From Paragorgia papillata (Eukaryota > Cnidaria > Anthozoa > Scleralcyonacea > Coralliidae), in NCBI GenBank assembly GCA_035771165.1, contig JAWNZC010000311.1, forward strand, positions 534,001 through 598,000: a DNA stretch of 64,000 nt. Reading direction: 5' to 3'. Shown here one piece after another: positions 10,790 through 22,900 of this stretch; the stretch's first letter is position 1; every line of letters begins with the position of its first letter. A program made the translations under genes and the position numbers. The notes beneath the pieces are model-generated. The model was not told the DNA's origin. It ran no database searches and worked only from the letters and a program-made list of their open reading frames with translations.

Positions 10790-11634
10790 TTATTGAGTAT
10801 TGTTTGTTATATTGTCATCTTGTAGTTTGGCACGAATAAGAGAATATTTAAGATTCTTATTTCTTTGATATGCTACAATTGGTGCTTCTGGCCAGAGAAT
10901 GCTCAATGTAGGATCTTGTTCTATTATGTGCCAATGTTTTCGTAATATTTGTCCAATGTACGTTGTATTATTGTTGTATGGAATGGAAAGTATAGGGCTT
11001 TTGTTGTCAGTTTTGTGTTGTTCCTTGTTTAGTAGTTCTAGTTGTGTATGTTGTTTGGCCTGTTGAAAAGCAGTTTGTATTGTTTCTTGTTTGTAACCAC
11101 GGTTGGTCAGTATAACTGACAGGTTGTTAAGTCTTAGATGTAATTTAGTATCATCTGTAATAATACGGCGATAACGAAGTGCCTGACTATAGACAATACT
11201 ATTTTTACAAGACTTTGGATGGAAGGAATTGTTATGTAGAAGTAGTGTTCTGTCTGTTGGTTTTATGTACAGGTCTGATTCAAGTTTGTTGTTCTTATTG
11301 ATGTAAACTGTGGTGTCGAGAAAGTTAACAGATTTGTAGGAGTGTGTATAGTCAAATTTAATTGTTGGGTGGAATTTGTTTAAGTATTCTAAATAATCCA
11401 TAATGCAAAAATGTCATCAATAAAACGGATCCATTCAATTGGAGTTAGTCCGTTTGGTGCATTTAAGAGCATTTGCTTTTCAAGGACTGTCATGAATATG
11501 TTAGCATATGTTGGGGCCATTGGTGAGCCCATTGCTGTGCCATGAATTTGTAGAAAGTATTCATTGTTGAAAGTGAAGAAGTTATTTTCTAGTATAAGTG
11601 AAAGTATTTCAGTCATAGTCTGTGTGTCTGTATG
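10790..11634 (-). pseudogene. Truncated, frameshifted Penelope-like RT (copy 2)
   Basis: Two overlapping frames, 11640-11389 and 11401-10790, together match copy 1 from just before motif B to the C-terminus. Motifs B (IHGTAMGSPMAP) and C (RFIDD) are in the first frame. A roughly 26-base deletion between motif C and the FLDTTVYI region shifts the frame. The N-terminal two fifths are absent because of the 5' truncation. Confidence 0.85.
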
Positions 11635-11639
11635 CGACA

Positions 11640-12175
11640 TTGCTGTTATTAAATAAATAATTTTTTATTGTTGTTAATAGCGAATGACTCACAAGTATAC
11701 AGCATCAATGATGTTCAGAACCTATTCAATAAGAAATACAGTAAGTATTTGCTGGGCATAATTTGATTAATAATACACAAGCAAAAGTGATTGGTCAAGA
11801 AAAAGAAAAGTTGAAATACGCTGTCTGATTTGTTAAAAAAACAACAATAAAAATAGTTGCTAAACCAATCATGTTGCATGATTGTCTCATGAGCCCGCAA
11901 TGCCTGGTACATGAATTAAATGATACATCAACTAAGCAAGATGGCCTCCAATGCTCATTATTACTGTTTGGAGGTGTCATCTGTGTATTAGACAGTGAAA
12001 TAAAAGTAGTGTGCTGTGTAGGCAGTGTTGAAATACAGATTGAAAGTAACTAAGTAAGGTTTGAGTACTGCTGAAATTATTGAACCTTTTATAGTAATTT
12101 TGGCAGCAACGTACCTTACTATATTTCGATGTGTATTAGACAGTCATTTTGTTGTATGTTAGTAGATAATTGTTA
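11640..12175. other. No recognisable gene
   Basis: The region between the truncated Penelope copy and the KDZ remnant is AT-rich. It has only short frames without recognisable motifs. The last KDZ exon reads into a stop at 12176-12178, so the downstream part may be its 3' flank. Confidence 0.5.
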
Positions 12176-13211
12176 TTATTGTTGATCATCGGTCAGAACG
12201 TCAACCCTTTTGTCAGTTGCCATTTCCTTTGTTTGTGATGCAAGAGAACTTTCAACACCTTCACCATCACTTAAACCAACATTTGGTGTTCATCTGGGAT
12301 TAAACTTTATCTAGGAAGAAATGTATAAAATAATGTAAACGAGGATAGCAAATCTTAGGCTGATTTAAATAACTGAGTTCCACACAGCTAATGACTGTGT
12401 ATGCTGACTGTGTATGCTGTACATCGAGTGAGAATTTGTTATTTGTATAAATATTCAATACCTGACAGGATGCCTTGTGCCCATAACAATGGAATATTGG
12501 CACTGCAAGGGTAACATTTGCAAGCAACTCTTCTTCTGCATTTTTCTTAACAAGAAATAGAAAGTTTTACAGGCATGTTGCAGAACTTACAACTTAATAT
12601 ATATAATACTGTACCAACAGAAAACATTTCAAGCAAACTTTGGCCATACTAGCCGTAGTTTGGGGAAACTGAAACTGTCATAATTATAAGAAATATCTCA
12701 GTCAGCAACTGAACATTCATCGTGCATGATCATACTGTACATGAAGATGAAGTATTATACATTCAAACTTCATTCTCCTTCCTTATTGATCAATGTTCTG
12801 CTGAAGCCCAGCTAATTGTCAGGCGTGAGGCTTGAGTATAGCAAAATGTCTAATTGCCAGGTTGGAATCAAGTGTATTCGTTTGAATGTATAATAAAACA
12901 ATAATTATTGGATTTGGTTTATGCATGATGTGAAGTATTAACCAGACCTTGGTAATTAGTGTTATCCACCTCAGCCTTAGCCTTTGGCAAATAACATTGA
13001 CCTTGCTCTGGATAATTCTTGGTATCTTGCTCAGCCTCATTCAATATATAATTGCTCTCAATTGATCGCATACCTTTAAATGTGTTGATAAAATACAGGC
13101 AATATCATACATAATTAAAACAACATCTAATGACTTTCCAGCAATGCTATCCTTTAATTTCTTCAATTCATAAACTGAATAGCAAATCTTAAAGCAAAAA
13201 TATAGTTCAAT

Positions 13212-13254
13212 CTACAGACACGGTGTTTCGCTGTACAACAGCTCATCAGTGTAG
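13212..13254 (-). ncRNA. Type I hammerhead ribozyme, isolated
   Basis: The minus strand reads stem I CTACA, core CTGATGA, stem II GCTG/CAGC with loop TTGTA, core GAAA, short stem III CAC-C-GTG, cleavage triplet GTC, and stem I TGTAG. Every core nucleotide is canonical and all three stems are fully paired. It lies in the intron-like gap between KDZ blocks, far from any recognisable RT and in different flanking sequence from the Penelope ribozymes. It may mark a retrozyme or a relic of another Penelope-like element. Predicted cleavage is between 13217 and 13216. Confidence 0.82.
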
Positions 13255-13410
13255 CTTGGAACAATCTGAATGAATTTCACCAATTACTTATACACATGCG
13301 ATCGTCGGTGACAACCGCATGTGGGACAGCATCGGAGAAGTACATTCAGATAGCGTGAAGTGCGCATGGGCCCAGAGTGCTCGAACTTCCACAAGGGTAG
13401 TGAGCGTTGA

Positions 13411-13488
13411 TATATGTATGTATGTATGTACAGTACTGTATGTATGTATGTATGTATGTATACCATATATATATATATATATATATTG
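13411..13488. repeat. (GTAT)n and (TA)n microsatellites
   Basis: Tandem TATG/GTAT units pass into a (TA)n run. Long tyrosine/isoleucine frames read from these are artefacts. Confidence 0.9.
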
Positions 13489-13875
13489 ATGTGTATACTT
13501 ACAAGACATGGCTGTAGTTGGTTTGTTAGCTCTCTTACGATTTCTGAAAATTCTTTGACAGAAACTTGACAGTGGAGAAACAATTTTTCAGCAAGGTCCA
13601 TCAATTTGAAGTGAAACCCAACGGTGGGTTTTTCTGGTGACCCAGGCCAATATTGGCACCGAATAAGAGTGACAGCATCACTTTCACAGTCACAGTCCTA
13701 TAATGCACATACAATAGAATAATTATTTTAATTGTAATCATAGCAATTATAGTAAGAAATACTTTGTGGGAACATTATATTATTAATAAGGTTATTATTC
13801 TTTTATCTGTTGGCTCAGAGCTAAAAATTCAATTAACAGGTTGAAAGCCCAGTGTATAATAAAACTTGTGTATAT

Positions 13876-13877
13876 AC

Positions 13878-13961
<84 letters not shown>

Positions 13962-14031
13962 TGAGTTTTGGTTCACGAAATGTTAGAGAGTGCTCAATAC
14001 CATATATAGATAGAGCAAAATACAAAGTCTT

Positions 14032-14085
<54 letters not shown>

Positions 14086-14130
14086 TATATATATAATATA
14101 TATATTCATATTTACAATATAATATATATA
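13876..14130. repeat. (GTATAT)n and (TA)n microsatellites
   Basis: There is a GTATAT array at 13876-13924, a long (TA)n at 13924-13960 and another at 14033-14090 followed by degenerate TA repeats. They lie within an intron-like gap of the KDZ remnant. Confidence 0.9.
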
Positions 14131-15129
14131 TATATTAAATAAAATAATTTATCACATGATTATAATTACCAAAACCGTCGACCAGCTTTTGACTGGCTGC
14201 TTCCAAAACATACATAGGCATAACAGCCCAATTCTGTTTGGGGGTGGGGGGGTCATTTTAAGATCCTCGAAGTGCATTTATGGCTATAATCCACAACACT
14301 GTCGTTTGGAAACAATGGGATGAAATGACCATCCTGCAAGATGACAAAAATATATTATTAAATAACAAGATAAGGTTACAATGCTACAGCTGATATACCA
14401 TATATTTAAAAATATTAAGGAAATCAAGGAATGTATAAATCTCTAATACATGTAGGTTCAAAATATTATAGACGTAGTAGTTACCTGCCACTGTTCAAGA
14501 ACGTGAAATTTATTCCTTTCACCATGTATCTCTTGGGCACAGTTAAGACAGTAATATTGTCTTGGTCCACAATATTCGCATCGCATGGAGGCCACTACAT
14601 TTTTGCAAACAACGCAGCTGGAATCTTCAGGAAAACTTGCGTCCTCGATTCTTGCCGTTAGCAAGGCTTCTCGTACTTTCTCCCAATTCGAAATATTTGC
14701 AATCTTTCGTTGATTGCTTGTAGCATGAACTTCGTTTTCACAACAAGAACCATAAATCTCGTTTGTGCCACGTGTTTGCGCTGAGGATGAATGTGAACTA
14801 CAGGTATATTCAGCTTCAATTTGAGATTGTTGATTTCCAACTTTACAAGATGTAGGACGGCTCGCATATTTATTTACAAGCGGAGTTCGTATCACACTCT
14901 TCCCCTTTCTTCCCAAGATAGTTGTTCTAAAAACAGCTTGTCGACAGCGTTTCATTCTTCCACGTTGTCTAAATGCGACGGCGAATATTATAATTCATCA
15001 GTAATTTTTCAAAGCAATATTGTTTTGATTGCAATCTGTTATAATTGGTTGATCTATAATCATATGCAAAGGAGCCTGGCGCCAGGCTGCTTAGACGACA
15101 GTCTGGCCCCCGTGGTACCCAGTGTTCCC

Positions 15130-16163
15130 AATTGAGAACAGGTGGGTAGTACCCATTGAGGAGTATGTTCAACGGGTGCGATCCCATAGGTAAACCCTGG
15201 AACTGTAAGAAAATGTTCGACTTCTATTTAAAATAAGTATTGTTGAGAATGACAATCAGCAAGTCTTTGATGTCTTCTCTTGTAAAGCCGTGGATAGGTA
15301 TAGTTATTCTGTCAGTTATGTTATCTATAGCTTCTTTGGTAGGAACGGATGTGTATAGTGCCGTAACACCAAGATTGTATGGGTATGGATGATATTGATT
15401 AGTGGATGCGTTCTGAATATAGTTAACCAGTTCCATGCTGTTTTCAAGGTGGGACAGCACTTCTTTAAGTAGAGGTTTCAATATGTTCGATAGTAACTAG
15501 GAGAGTCGCTTAGTAGGCCCGTTAATGTTGGATACTATTGGTCTGATCTTCAATCCCTGTTGCAGTTTATGTGTCTTGATAAGATGGTAAAAATGAGGTA
15601 GGTCTGTGTTGTTTGAAATATAACTGCGCTCGACATGTTTGGGGATATTTCTCTTGCTAAATATCTCTTTCCACGTTGTGTTAATCTTCTTTTCTATAGT
15701 TTTAGCCGTCATCCGGGAAACTTTGCGGTAGGTAGAGGTATCATTCAGGTGGTTCGAGGCAGCTTCGGTTTATTTGGATTTGTCGACTACACAAAACTCA
15801 CCGCCTTTATCACTCGGTAAATCGACATTGGGTTTATTCTTTAATGCTTTGATGGTGAGTTTCTCCACAGCTGTTGTCAGGTTAGACCATTTGCTTCTGG
15901 TTTTGATGGTTGAGACGACATGTTGAAATTCGTGGTGGAGCTTCTTAAGAGTGTTTTCTAATTCTATACTGCAGTTGGGTTTATAGATGTATTTGGATTG
16001 TGGGTATATATAGAGATTTTGATTCTGGTTGATTGTGGGTTGGGATTCTTTCCATCGAATTCAGTTCGCAAGTCTGTAGAACTTAATCGTCAAATCAGTT
16101 ATGGTGTTGTTGTCCACTTCAGGTAGAAGATTGTATTTGGGGCCTTTCGCTATAGTAGGTCTG
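15130..16163 (-). pseudogene. Inverted 5' segment of a second Penelope-like element (RT N-terminus to motif B)
   Basis: On the minus strand, broken frames give in order: an N-terminal region (16160-15720) with DLPSDKGGEFCVVDKS, then FYHLIKTHK and GLKIRPIVSN (15712-15497), then LGVTALYTSVPTKEAI (motif A, 15400-15330). Beyond an in-frame TAA at about 15223 comes FQGLPMGS (motif B, about 15180). Several stops interrupt it. The sequence is distinct from the 4-11 kb element. The remainder of the RT (motif C onward) is on the opposite strand starting at 16165. The piece between motifs B and C is missing. Confidence 0.8.
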
Positions 16164-16164
16164 T

Positions 16165-16672
16165 TTCATCAACCCATACAAACGTTACGTGGATGATATG
16201 TACGCTCAGACTACCAACGAATCGGAAGCAGACGTCTTTCATAGAAGAATTAACCTTCAACATCCTCAAATCAAATTCGAAATAGAGAAACCAACATCGA
16301 CACTGAAGGGGGATACCCTGTCATTGCTCGACTTTACCGTCAGCATTAACCAAGACGGTAGTACAGAATTTGAATATTATAATTAGAAGAAGGCCAAGAA
16401 ACCATTATTCATTAATTATACCTCTGCCTTACCTAAACGCACTAAAATGAACACAATCTACAACGAAAGGAAACGGATCAACCAACGGTGCTCTACATAT
16501 GAAACTAAGAACAAACACAACGGAGACCTCAACGACATATTACATCTAAACGGATATCCACGACGCGTGATTGAAGAAACCGCTCGGACGGAACCTATTA
16601 CGAATCCTGACCCGCAACGACACGACGACACAGAATGGCTCTATCTCCAAATCCCTTACATTTCAGATGCTA
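16165..16672 (+). pseudogene. 3' segment of the second Penelope-like RT (motif C to pre-endonuclease)
   Basis: The frame opens with NPYKRYVDDMYAQT, the catalytic YVDD of motif C, then LSLLDFTVSI, then the C-terminal RT region. An in-frame TAG lies at 16384-16386. The frame ends in the PYISDA segment that precedes the linker to the endonuclease in this element type, and is cut at 16672 by the CACTA-like insertion. The reading resumes at 28657 on the other side. Confidence 0.82.
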
Positions 16673-17050
16673 CACTCTAAAAACATCCTGGTTAAATTTC
16701 ACCAGGATGGGGTCAAATTTTAACCAGGCTTTGTATCAATATGCCATCGATGTAATCGTGGTCAACTTGACCAGGAAATCCCAGTCATGTAGATTGACAC
16801 TAAATCCTGGTTAAACGTAACCAGGATATAATGGTCATAATTTAACACATTAGTCTGGTCAAAATTCACCAGGCTCCGGGTCAATACGCCACCAACAGAA
16901 TCCTGGTTAACTTGACCACGAAATCCTGGTCATGTTGATTTACAATAAATCCTGGTTTAATTTTACCAGAATTTATGGTTTACTTGACAATTGTAGAAAC
17001 CATGATCACATACAGAATCCTGTAAACTTTAACCAAGAGGTATATGATTG
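16673..17050. repeat. Left TIR and subterminal CCTGGT/ACCAGG array
   Basis: At least twelve copies of CCTGGT or ACCAGG, usually as ATCCTGGTTAA or its complement, occur in both orientations with variable spacing from 16687 to 16970. At the right end similar words occur at about 28517, 28565, 28622 and 28638. Arrays of this kind next to the ends of CACTA elements bind the element-encoded DNA-binding protein in plants. That role here is inferred. Confidence 0.8.
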
Positions 17051-18597
17051 CAAACTTGACCAATTACATGGTCATATTTTTAAGAATGTAATTATAGTAG
17101 TGATAAAGCCTTTATTTAAAGGTTTTTAATAAAGCCTTTAACTACAGTAAGCATTGTGGAACATACAGGTCCAATTATACATTAAAATATTTGACACTGG
17201 CTATGCACCTATGTGCCAGGTTTAAACTTCACAATGTATAAATTGGATCAGGTGGTAGTTGATGGAACTAATTTAAATGGTAAACAATAAAACAGAGGCA
17301 AAAACAACTTTACTCTTCGTCTCGAAAAACATAACAAATTTATAAAAACACTGACATATAGTATTTTATTACATCCAGCAAATGTTACTTTAACGCAGCC
17401 TGCATGGCAATAACAGCTGGTGAAGTTTCGCCTTTCACTTTATCTTCAATCCCATACAACACTCTCACAATGACAAAAACCTGATTGGGGACATCTCGGG
17501 CTCCGATGACAAGTATAAATGGACTACATGTAGTTGCCTCTTAGTTGCCTCCTAGGTACTTGGGTCTATTTGTACCAATCTATAAATTATTAAAGATAAA
17601 ATACTGTTAAAAGTTATACAATGTCAAGTTATCATATTGTATGTACTGTGTGTACCTTAAAACCTCTCATATAAGACATATGAAAAATTATAACTACCAT
17701 GAAAATTGAGCAATCCACACATGCAATTATATTTTTTCATGTTATTTATTAAGCTAAATTAACATGTAAATGAAGGCAAATTAAATTACACATTTACACT
17801 AAATTTATTTTATTTGAAAAACTATTTAAAAAATGAAGAATTATCAATTTGGAGTTCTTTTATATTTTTCTTAATTCTTGCGATATTGGAACTGTGATGT
17901 TCAAATCAGGTACAGTAACTTATGCACAAAGTAGGAAGTTGCAGTACACTGCCTTCAACTACTTGTCAATGAATATTTAACAATATCTTGGAGATTTTCA
18001 ACAAAATTACTTGAAACTTTGCACATGTGTAGCTATGGTGATTATACTAAGATTAATTGTAGCACTACAGTATTTCTCCAGATTTTCCTGGAAATCGTTC
18101 GAGGGATTTATCTGACTTATTTCGATCATGATTGAGGAGGTTTTCCGACAAAGTTTTGTGTATTTTTTCCACCTTGGACAAAGAGTTTCCTAGTTTTTTC
18201 TTCATCTTTTATCTAATTAGTATTCACAGGGCTGTATGCTTATTCAGCCCGCGGTACATCAAAGAAAACGGACTCAATGATGAAATAATACCTAGTTACT
18301 ATACATCAAGCTAAAAGTCAAGAAAAATATTAAAGAACTGTTTAAATTGATATTCTTGGTTATTTTTCACCTGGCTCGGTTTCCTTTGTTCTTTTAGGGG
18401 TATATAATCAATAGCCCCTGGCAAAACAACAGATTAATATTCCCCTCTAAGGCTCTAATATTCCCCTCTAAGGCTCTAATATTCCCTTCTGCCATTCCTT
18501 GCTATAATATATTCTCTTCTAATCTTCCTGTCTAATATCCTCCACACAACTCCTAAATCCTGTCAACCTCACCATGTGAAAAATATTTATTTAGTAC

Positions 18598-18691
18598 GTT
18601 ATTTTGAGGCCCCTCGAGGATATGTGTTCATTCACCTCGGGCTGCACCCTCGGTGAATAAATCACATATCCCCTCATGGCCTCAAAATAAC
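18598..18691. repeat. Short palindromic hairpin repeat
   Basis: The ends GTTATTTTGAGGC and GCCTCAAAATAAC pair, with further pairing inward through GGATATGTG/CACATATCC and TTCACC/GGTGAA. The hairpin is close to the end of a SAM-gene exon. Confidence 0.65.
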
Positions 18692-19369
18692 TTATACTTA
18701 TTTCAAGAGTTCTTCCAAAGACAAACTTAATTTCCTCTTGAACATGGTCATTTAAATAACTAATGTAATTATTTAACAATCTTACAGGTTTTACATCCAT
18801 AAAAGATTTTATTGCCACGTCAATGCTGCATCTTTTTTTACCATTTCTTCCAGAGGGAAAATTGCAGGGCAGTAGGCTAATGGCTATGTTACTCCTCTGT
18901 TCATCTAAAACAATTCCAAAATATAATTATTTATAACACTTGGATTTTTATTTTTATTTGATTCAATTTAATGAAGCGCAGTCACCCCTAGCCCTAGAAG
19001 CATCACATATAGTGTAATCATGCATTTTCTAGTTTCAATCCATCTTGTTCAATCAATACAGTTATTAAAATAAGTGTTTTAACTTAGCTCCATATATACA
19101 GTAGTCCAAGCAGACATTTTGAATTTGTATGTGAATCGACAATTTAACTTAATTAACTCTCTTTCATTAAAACAATTTCTTACAGTTGCCTGAAGATCAC
19201 ATTGAAGAGAAATTAAGAAAAACGTAGAGTAACAACAAGTTAAATACATGTACTTGAGTTACTGTGCGTTCCACCATTTTAGGTATCATGCACTCTTCGA
19301 TGTTCAGGTCAAATATCATAAAATAAATCTAATTATTTCAAAATAAACACTGATTTTAATAAAATGTTC

Positions 19370-19611
19370 TTAAAGGGGCACTGTCACGAGTTGCACATGT
19401 CTGATTTTAGCTTGTTTAAGACATTTTTCCCACTCTCGCTTTGCAACGTTTTTTGAACTGTATAGTTTTTCACGCCTGAAATGATCTCTTTTACCACCAT
19501 CACCACTACTTCCACTTATCGACACCATTTTGATTTTACAAAATGGAACAAACTTGAAAAGTACAGCCTGAACTTTTCAAGTTCCGCAACTCAATGACAG
19601 TGCCCCTTTAA
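19370..19611. mobile_element. TTAA-flanked MITE (piggyBac-like), 242 bp
   Basis: Inverted ends AGGGGCACTGTCA lie inside a duplicated TTAA on both sides. It sits in an intron of the SAM-domain gene. TTAA duplication is the hallmark of piggyBac-type insertion. Confidence 0.7.
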
Positions 19612-19635
19612 AATAATGTTCTTTAATTTGTTTTA

Positions 19636-19920
19636 GAAGTTGGATCTCTGAGCCTATGGAGGCTGCCATCTTGATTTTTGATGACGTCACATGGTTGCTC
19701 ATTCCAACTACAGTAGTTACTAATGTTCAAATCATTGTTTATAATCAGTAATGTAAGGTCATAATGTTGGTCACAGGTGAGTCAAATTGACATTGAAAAC
19801 CTCAATGCTAAAACTGGGATAATTAACAGAAGAAAACAGTGCAAGAAATTGTTGGACAACCATATGTGACATCATCACAAATCAAGATGCTAGCCTCAGC
19901 AGATTCAGAGACTCAACTTC
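19636..19920. repeat. Imperfect inverted repeat, MITE-like
   Basis: AAGTTGGATCTCTGAG on the left matches CAGAGACTCAACTT on the right, and the similarity extends about 65 bp inward (ATCTTGATTTTTGATGACGT against its complement). It is AT-rich inside and has no coding content. Confidence 0.6.
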
Positions 19921-22900
19921 CATGAATGTGAATTAAAAGTTAAAGATACAGTACATGACAATTGTTATTTAATAAGATTTATCTAAATTTTGATATATTA
20001 GATTTATGTGGCTTGAACAGCAGAGGTTCCCTTTAAATGATATCAATATAATAATGGTAGTGTTACTATATACTAACCAGCATTCAGATTATCTGGCCTG
20101 ATGTTGAAATATGATGTCCACTTAGTTCCTTGCAAATCAGCATATTTAAAAACCTTTTCCACAAATGACGGTGTCAGTCGAAGAAAAAGGTTATCTGCCA
20201 CATCAGGATATAAAGTTCTAAAGTCCATTTCAACCTTGAGTGAGGGAAAATATAATTTGAATAATAATAGGTACTGTACTGGTATGTATTGTATTTATAT
20301 AAAATGCTATTCATAACATACATGTGTACTCTATTCATGTTATAACACTATAAAAAATTCCTAATGTTAAAAATACAAGGACATCATAAATGAGCCGTTA
20401 TGTGTCCACTTAAATTACTTAACCCCCAAGAGTGCCTTTAGTATTTTTAACGCCAGACGATTTTACTCATCAATAGGAATTACCTCCTGGGTTATAAAGG
20501 GTTAAGCTAAAATTAAATGCATTCTCCACTGTGCAGCAAGCAGAAGTCTTCCATCACCATTTCCACTGTCAAATATTCCTCCACTGCAAAATAATGTGTT
20601 TACAGTGTACTGTACTTACCATACCAGGTGTATCGAATAGCCTTGGGTATTCATTTATCACAGAACTGATGGGCAATTCAGAGTTCTCCCGAATCCATTC
20701 TGCTCGATTGAGGACAGTCTTCTCCATGTACATCTTTACCTTTGAGGCTGGGTCAGTGTGATGTTTTAGCCACTCTTTTATTCCTTCGTGATCGGCATCA
20801 CTGGTAGTGCATTCTGTTTAAGTGACAAAGGCAATTCAATTAGTAAAGATGACCCCATGCAGCTCAAAATTCTAATTATTTGTTTTATTTATTAATTGTT
20901 TTCCGCCTGGAAAATATATCTGAGATGAAGTGTCTTTCAGCTTTATTGGACCTATTGGTGATCAGGTGATGGCTGTAAAACTGATATACAGTCGTACAAC
21001 TAACATTAGCATCACAATATAAATAGATCAGACAAATCCTTACAGTTCTGAAGTGGAATTAAATGAAGATATGAATTCATCTCTGGAAATTATTAAACTT
21101 TTTTCAAAGCCAGATTCCTAAAAAATGGTCCAGTACTTCTTTCTTGAAGGCACTTGTCCGCCATATCATAAAGTCATAAACATAATCGAATAAATTATCT
21201 GCTGAAATACTTTGTGTAATCATTAAAGGATGAGTGTCCAGCTAATGCATTGCGCGCTTGTGTTTTTGTTTTCATACGGGAAACTGGCTTCTAACTGCCG
21301 CAATATATAAGTTTCTCATGATATTATAAGCTTCCAAAAGACGTTTGAATCGATTTCTAGCGATGTCTGACTCAGAATTTGTCGAAAATAATTATAAACG
21401 ACACTCCACGAATCAGTCAGCGTGTTCTATTCGTAACGGCTTTGATTACAACGGCCTTTCAAGTACATATTTCGCACTTTACAGACTGTGCATAACACTT
21501 CTGTATGCTGTATACACGCTCCAATTTCTGTTCGTCTGCTCATAGAATATATATAGGGAATAAAAGGATCTTATAGGCTTTGCTAGGAAACTACACGTGT
21601 CGAAGAGAAATATATTAATACTTTTGACGCTCCGCGTGAAATTCACATTTGTCTTTGTCTGAGAACTCAAAAGTATTTGGATGGTCTTCACTCAGTCTCT
21701 TGTGTTACTGTAGCCTATTCGAAGGGAAAGGAGCCTACAACTACAAACAAAACACTGCGATAAATTGCAGTATTGCATTTGAAAATTAAACGCCAGAGAA
21801 CAAGAGCGCCTAATCAAAATAAATCTAATCGAAGATGCAATCCAACAGGTGACCTCTTGTAAACAACTAAAAGAGTTGAGAATTGTCTGCCAACAATTTA
21901 AATGTGTCTTTTGTTCATAATTTATGGTTTTCCAACTTTTCCAAAGTTAAATTTGGTTATTGAAATTCCGAGTCTGGTGCCTAGTCCATCATGGAATTTG
22001 GGCGCCATATTGACAACATTATCTGGCAGAGGCTACTTTTCTTTCCCTCTTCCCATCATTCCTCGCGCGTCTCCGCCTCCGAGCCTCTGCGGAGGAGAGA
22101 GTACAATATACTGATTAGAAGTATTTAGAAGATGAATATTGGGTATTTACTATTTACCTGGTAAAGCTGTATTAACTGTTATCATATTTGAAGATGTACA
22201 GGTGCTTACCTTTGTGATTGGGCTGCGATTACTGCTGCGTCTTCGTACATTTCGTAACCTCTCTTCTAACCAGCCAGTGGCAGAGTGTATACCCTTTCCA
22301 GGTGTATACCAAGCTTCCTAAACAAGTGACAAACAGTGCATATAATAATTTAAATCATCCTAAATCAGCCCTTTACTTTTATGCTAGATTATCTTTATTT
22401 GTCCATGCACCTTTAGCTGCCCTAGCTAACCACCGTATTATATATACAATTCGACTGTAATTTAATGAAATACTTACAAATCCATGACCTTCCTCATCCT
22501 TCAAAATGGGGAGTTCTTCTACCACTGCTCTTGCCATCCTGCTTTTTACATCTGCTAGTGGTCTTAATATATAAATAAATAATATTTATACTAAATAAAT
22601 TATTTGTGTTCCTTTGAATATTTGTGACACTTTTTAAAAATCATTATCCTCCTGTCATTAGCCAACTATGCTTGCTCCGTAGGTTTTCTTTTGTGTCTGT
22701 ACTCAGACTCTATTGACTCAAGTTACCTGTAATAGAGTACATACACAAGAAAACTTCTGGAACCAGGGTATTAGCCAACCAGAAAAAAATAAAAATTGAT
22801 CAAAATAATTAAACCTGTCCCCAAAATGCTCGATGATGTAAGCAACAAGTATTTGAACCATTTTAATTCTTTTTTTTCCTGCTGAGTTTCCAGTTCTTCC

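Larger units (their letters stand above)
9430..11634 (-). mobile_element. Penelope-like retroelement, tandem copy 2, 5'-truncated
   Basis: From 9430 the sequence repeats copy 1 from 4190 almost base for base, through the hammerhead region and the RT C-terminus. Similarity stops abruptly near 11634 inside the RT, where copy 1 continues towards motif A. Truncation at the 5' end fits incomplete reverse transcription. Compared with copy 1 there is a deletion of about 26 bases at 11393 in the RT. Confidence 0.88.
12176..14955 (-). pseudogene. KDZ-family transposase-like gene with CxC-type cysteine cluster, decayed
   Basis: Five minus-strand blocks can be aligned with the family by eye. 14955-14485 is an N-terminal region with a cysteine cluster (CVVC, then CEYCG, then YYCLNCAQEIH), ending at donor CAG/GTAACT. 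14333-14254 begins DGHFIPLFPND. 13697-13503 contains TLIRCQYWPGSPEKP and then HFKLMDLAEKLFLHCQVS, ending at GTAAGT. About 12550-12462 contains VPIFHCYGHKASCQ. 12310-12176 contains GLSDGEGVE and TKEM. The FH-YGHK-CQ and GLSDGEG-ER blocks are characteristic of the KDZ transposase core. An in-frame TGA lies at about 12292-12294, the expected R-W-S after GEGVE is missing, block 14333-14254 lacks a clean donor, and the catalytic middle is not found. The gene is non-functional. Confidence 0.72.

Noticed and set aside
13795..14025. Tyrosine/isoleucine-rich ORF
   Set aside because: It is a translation of the (TA)n microsatellite.
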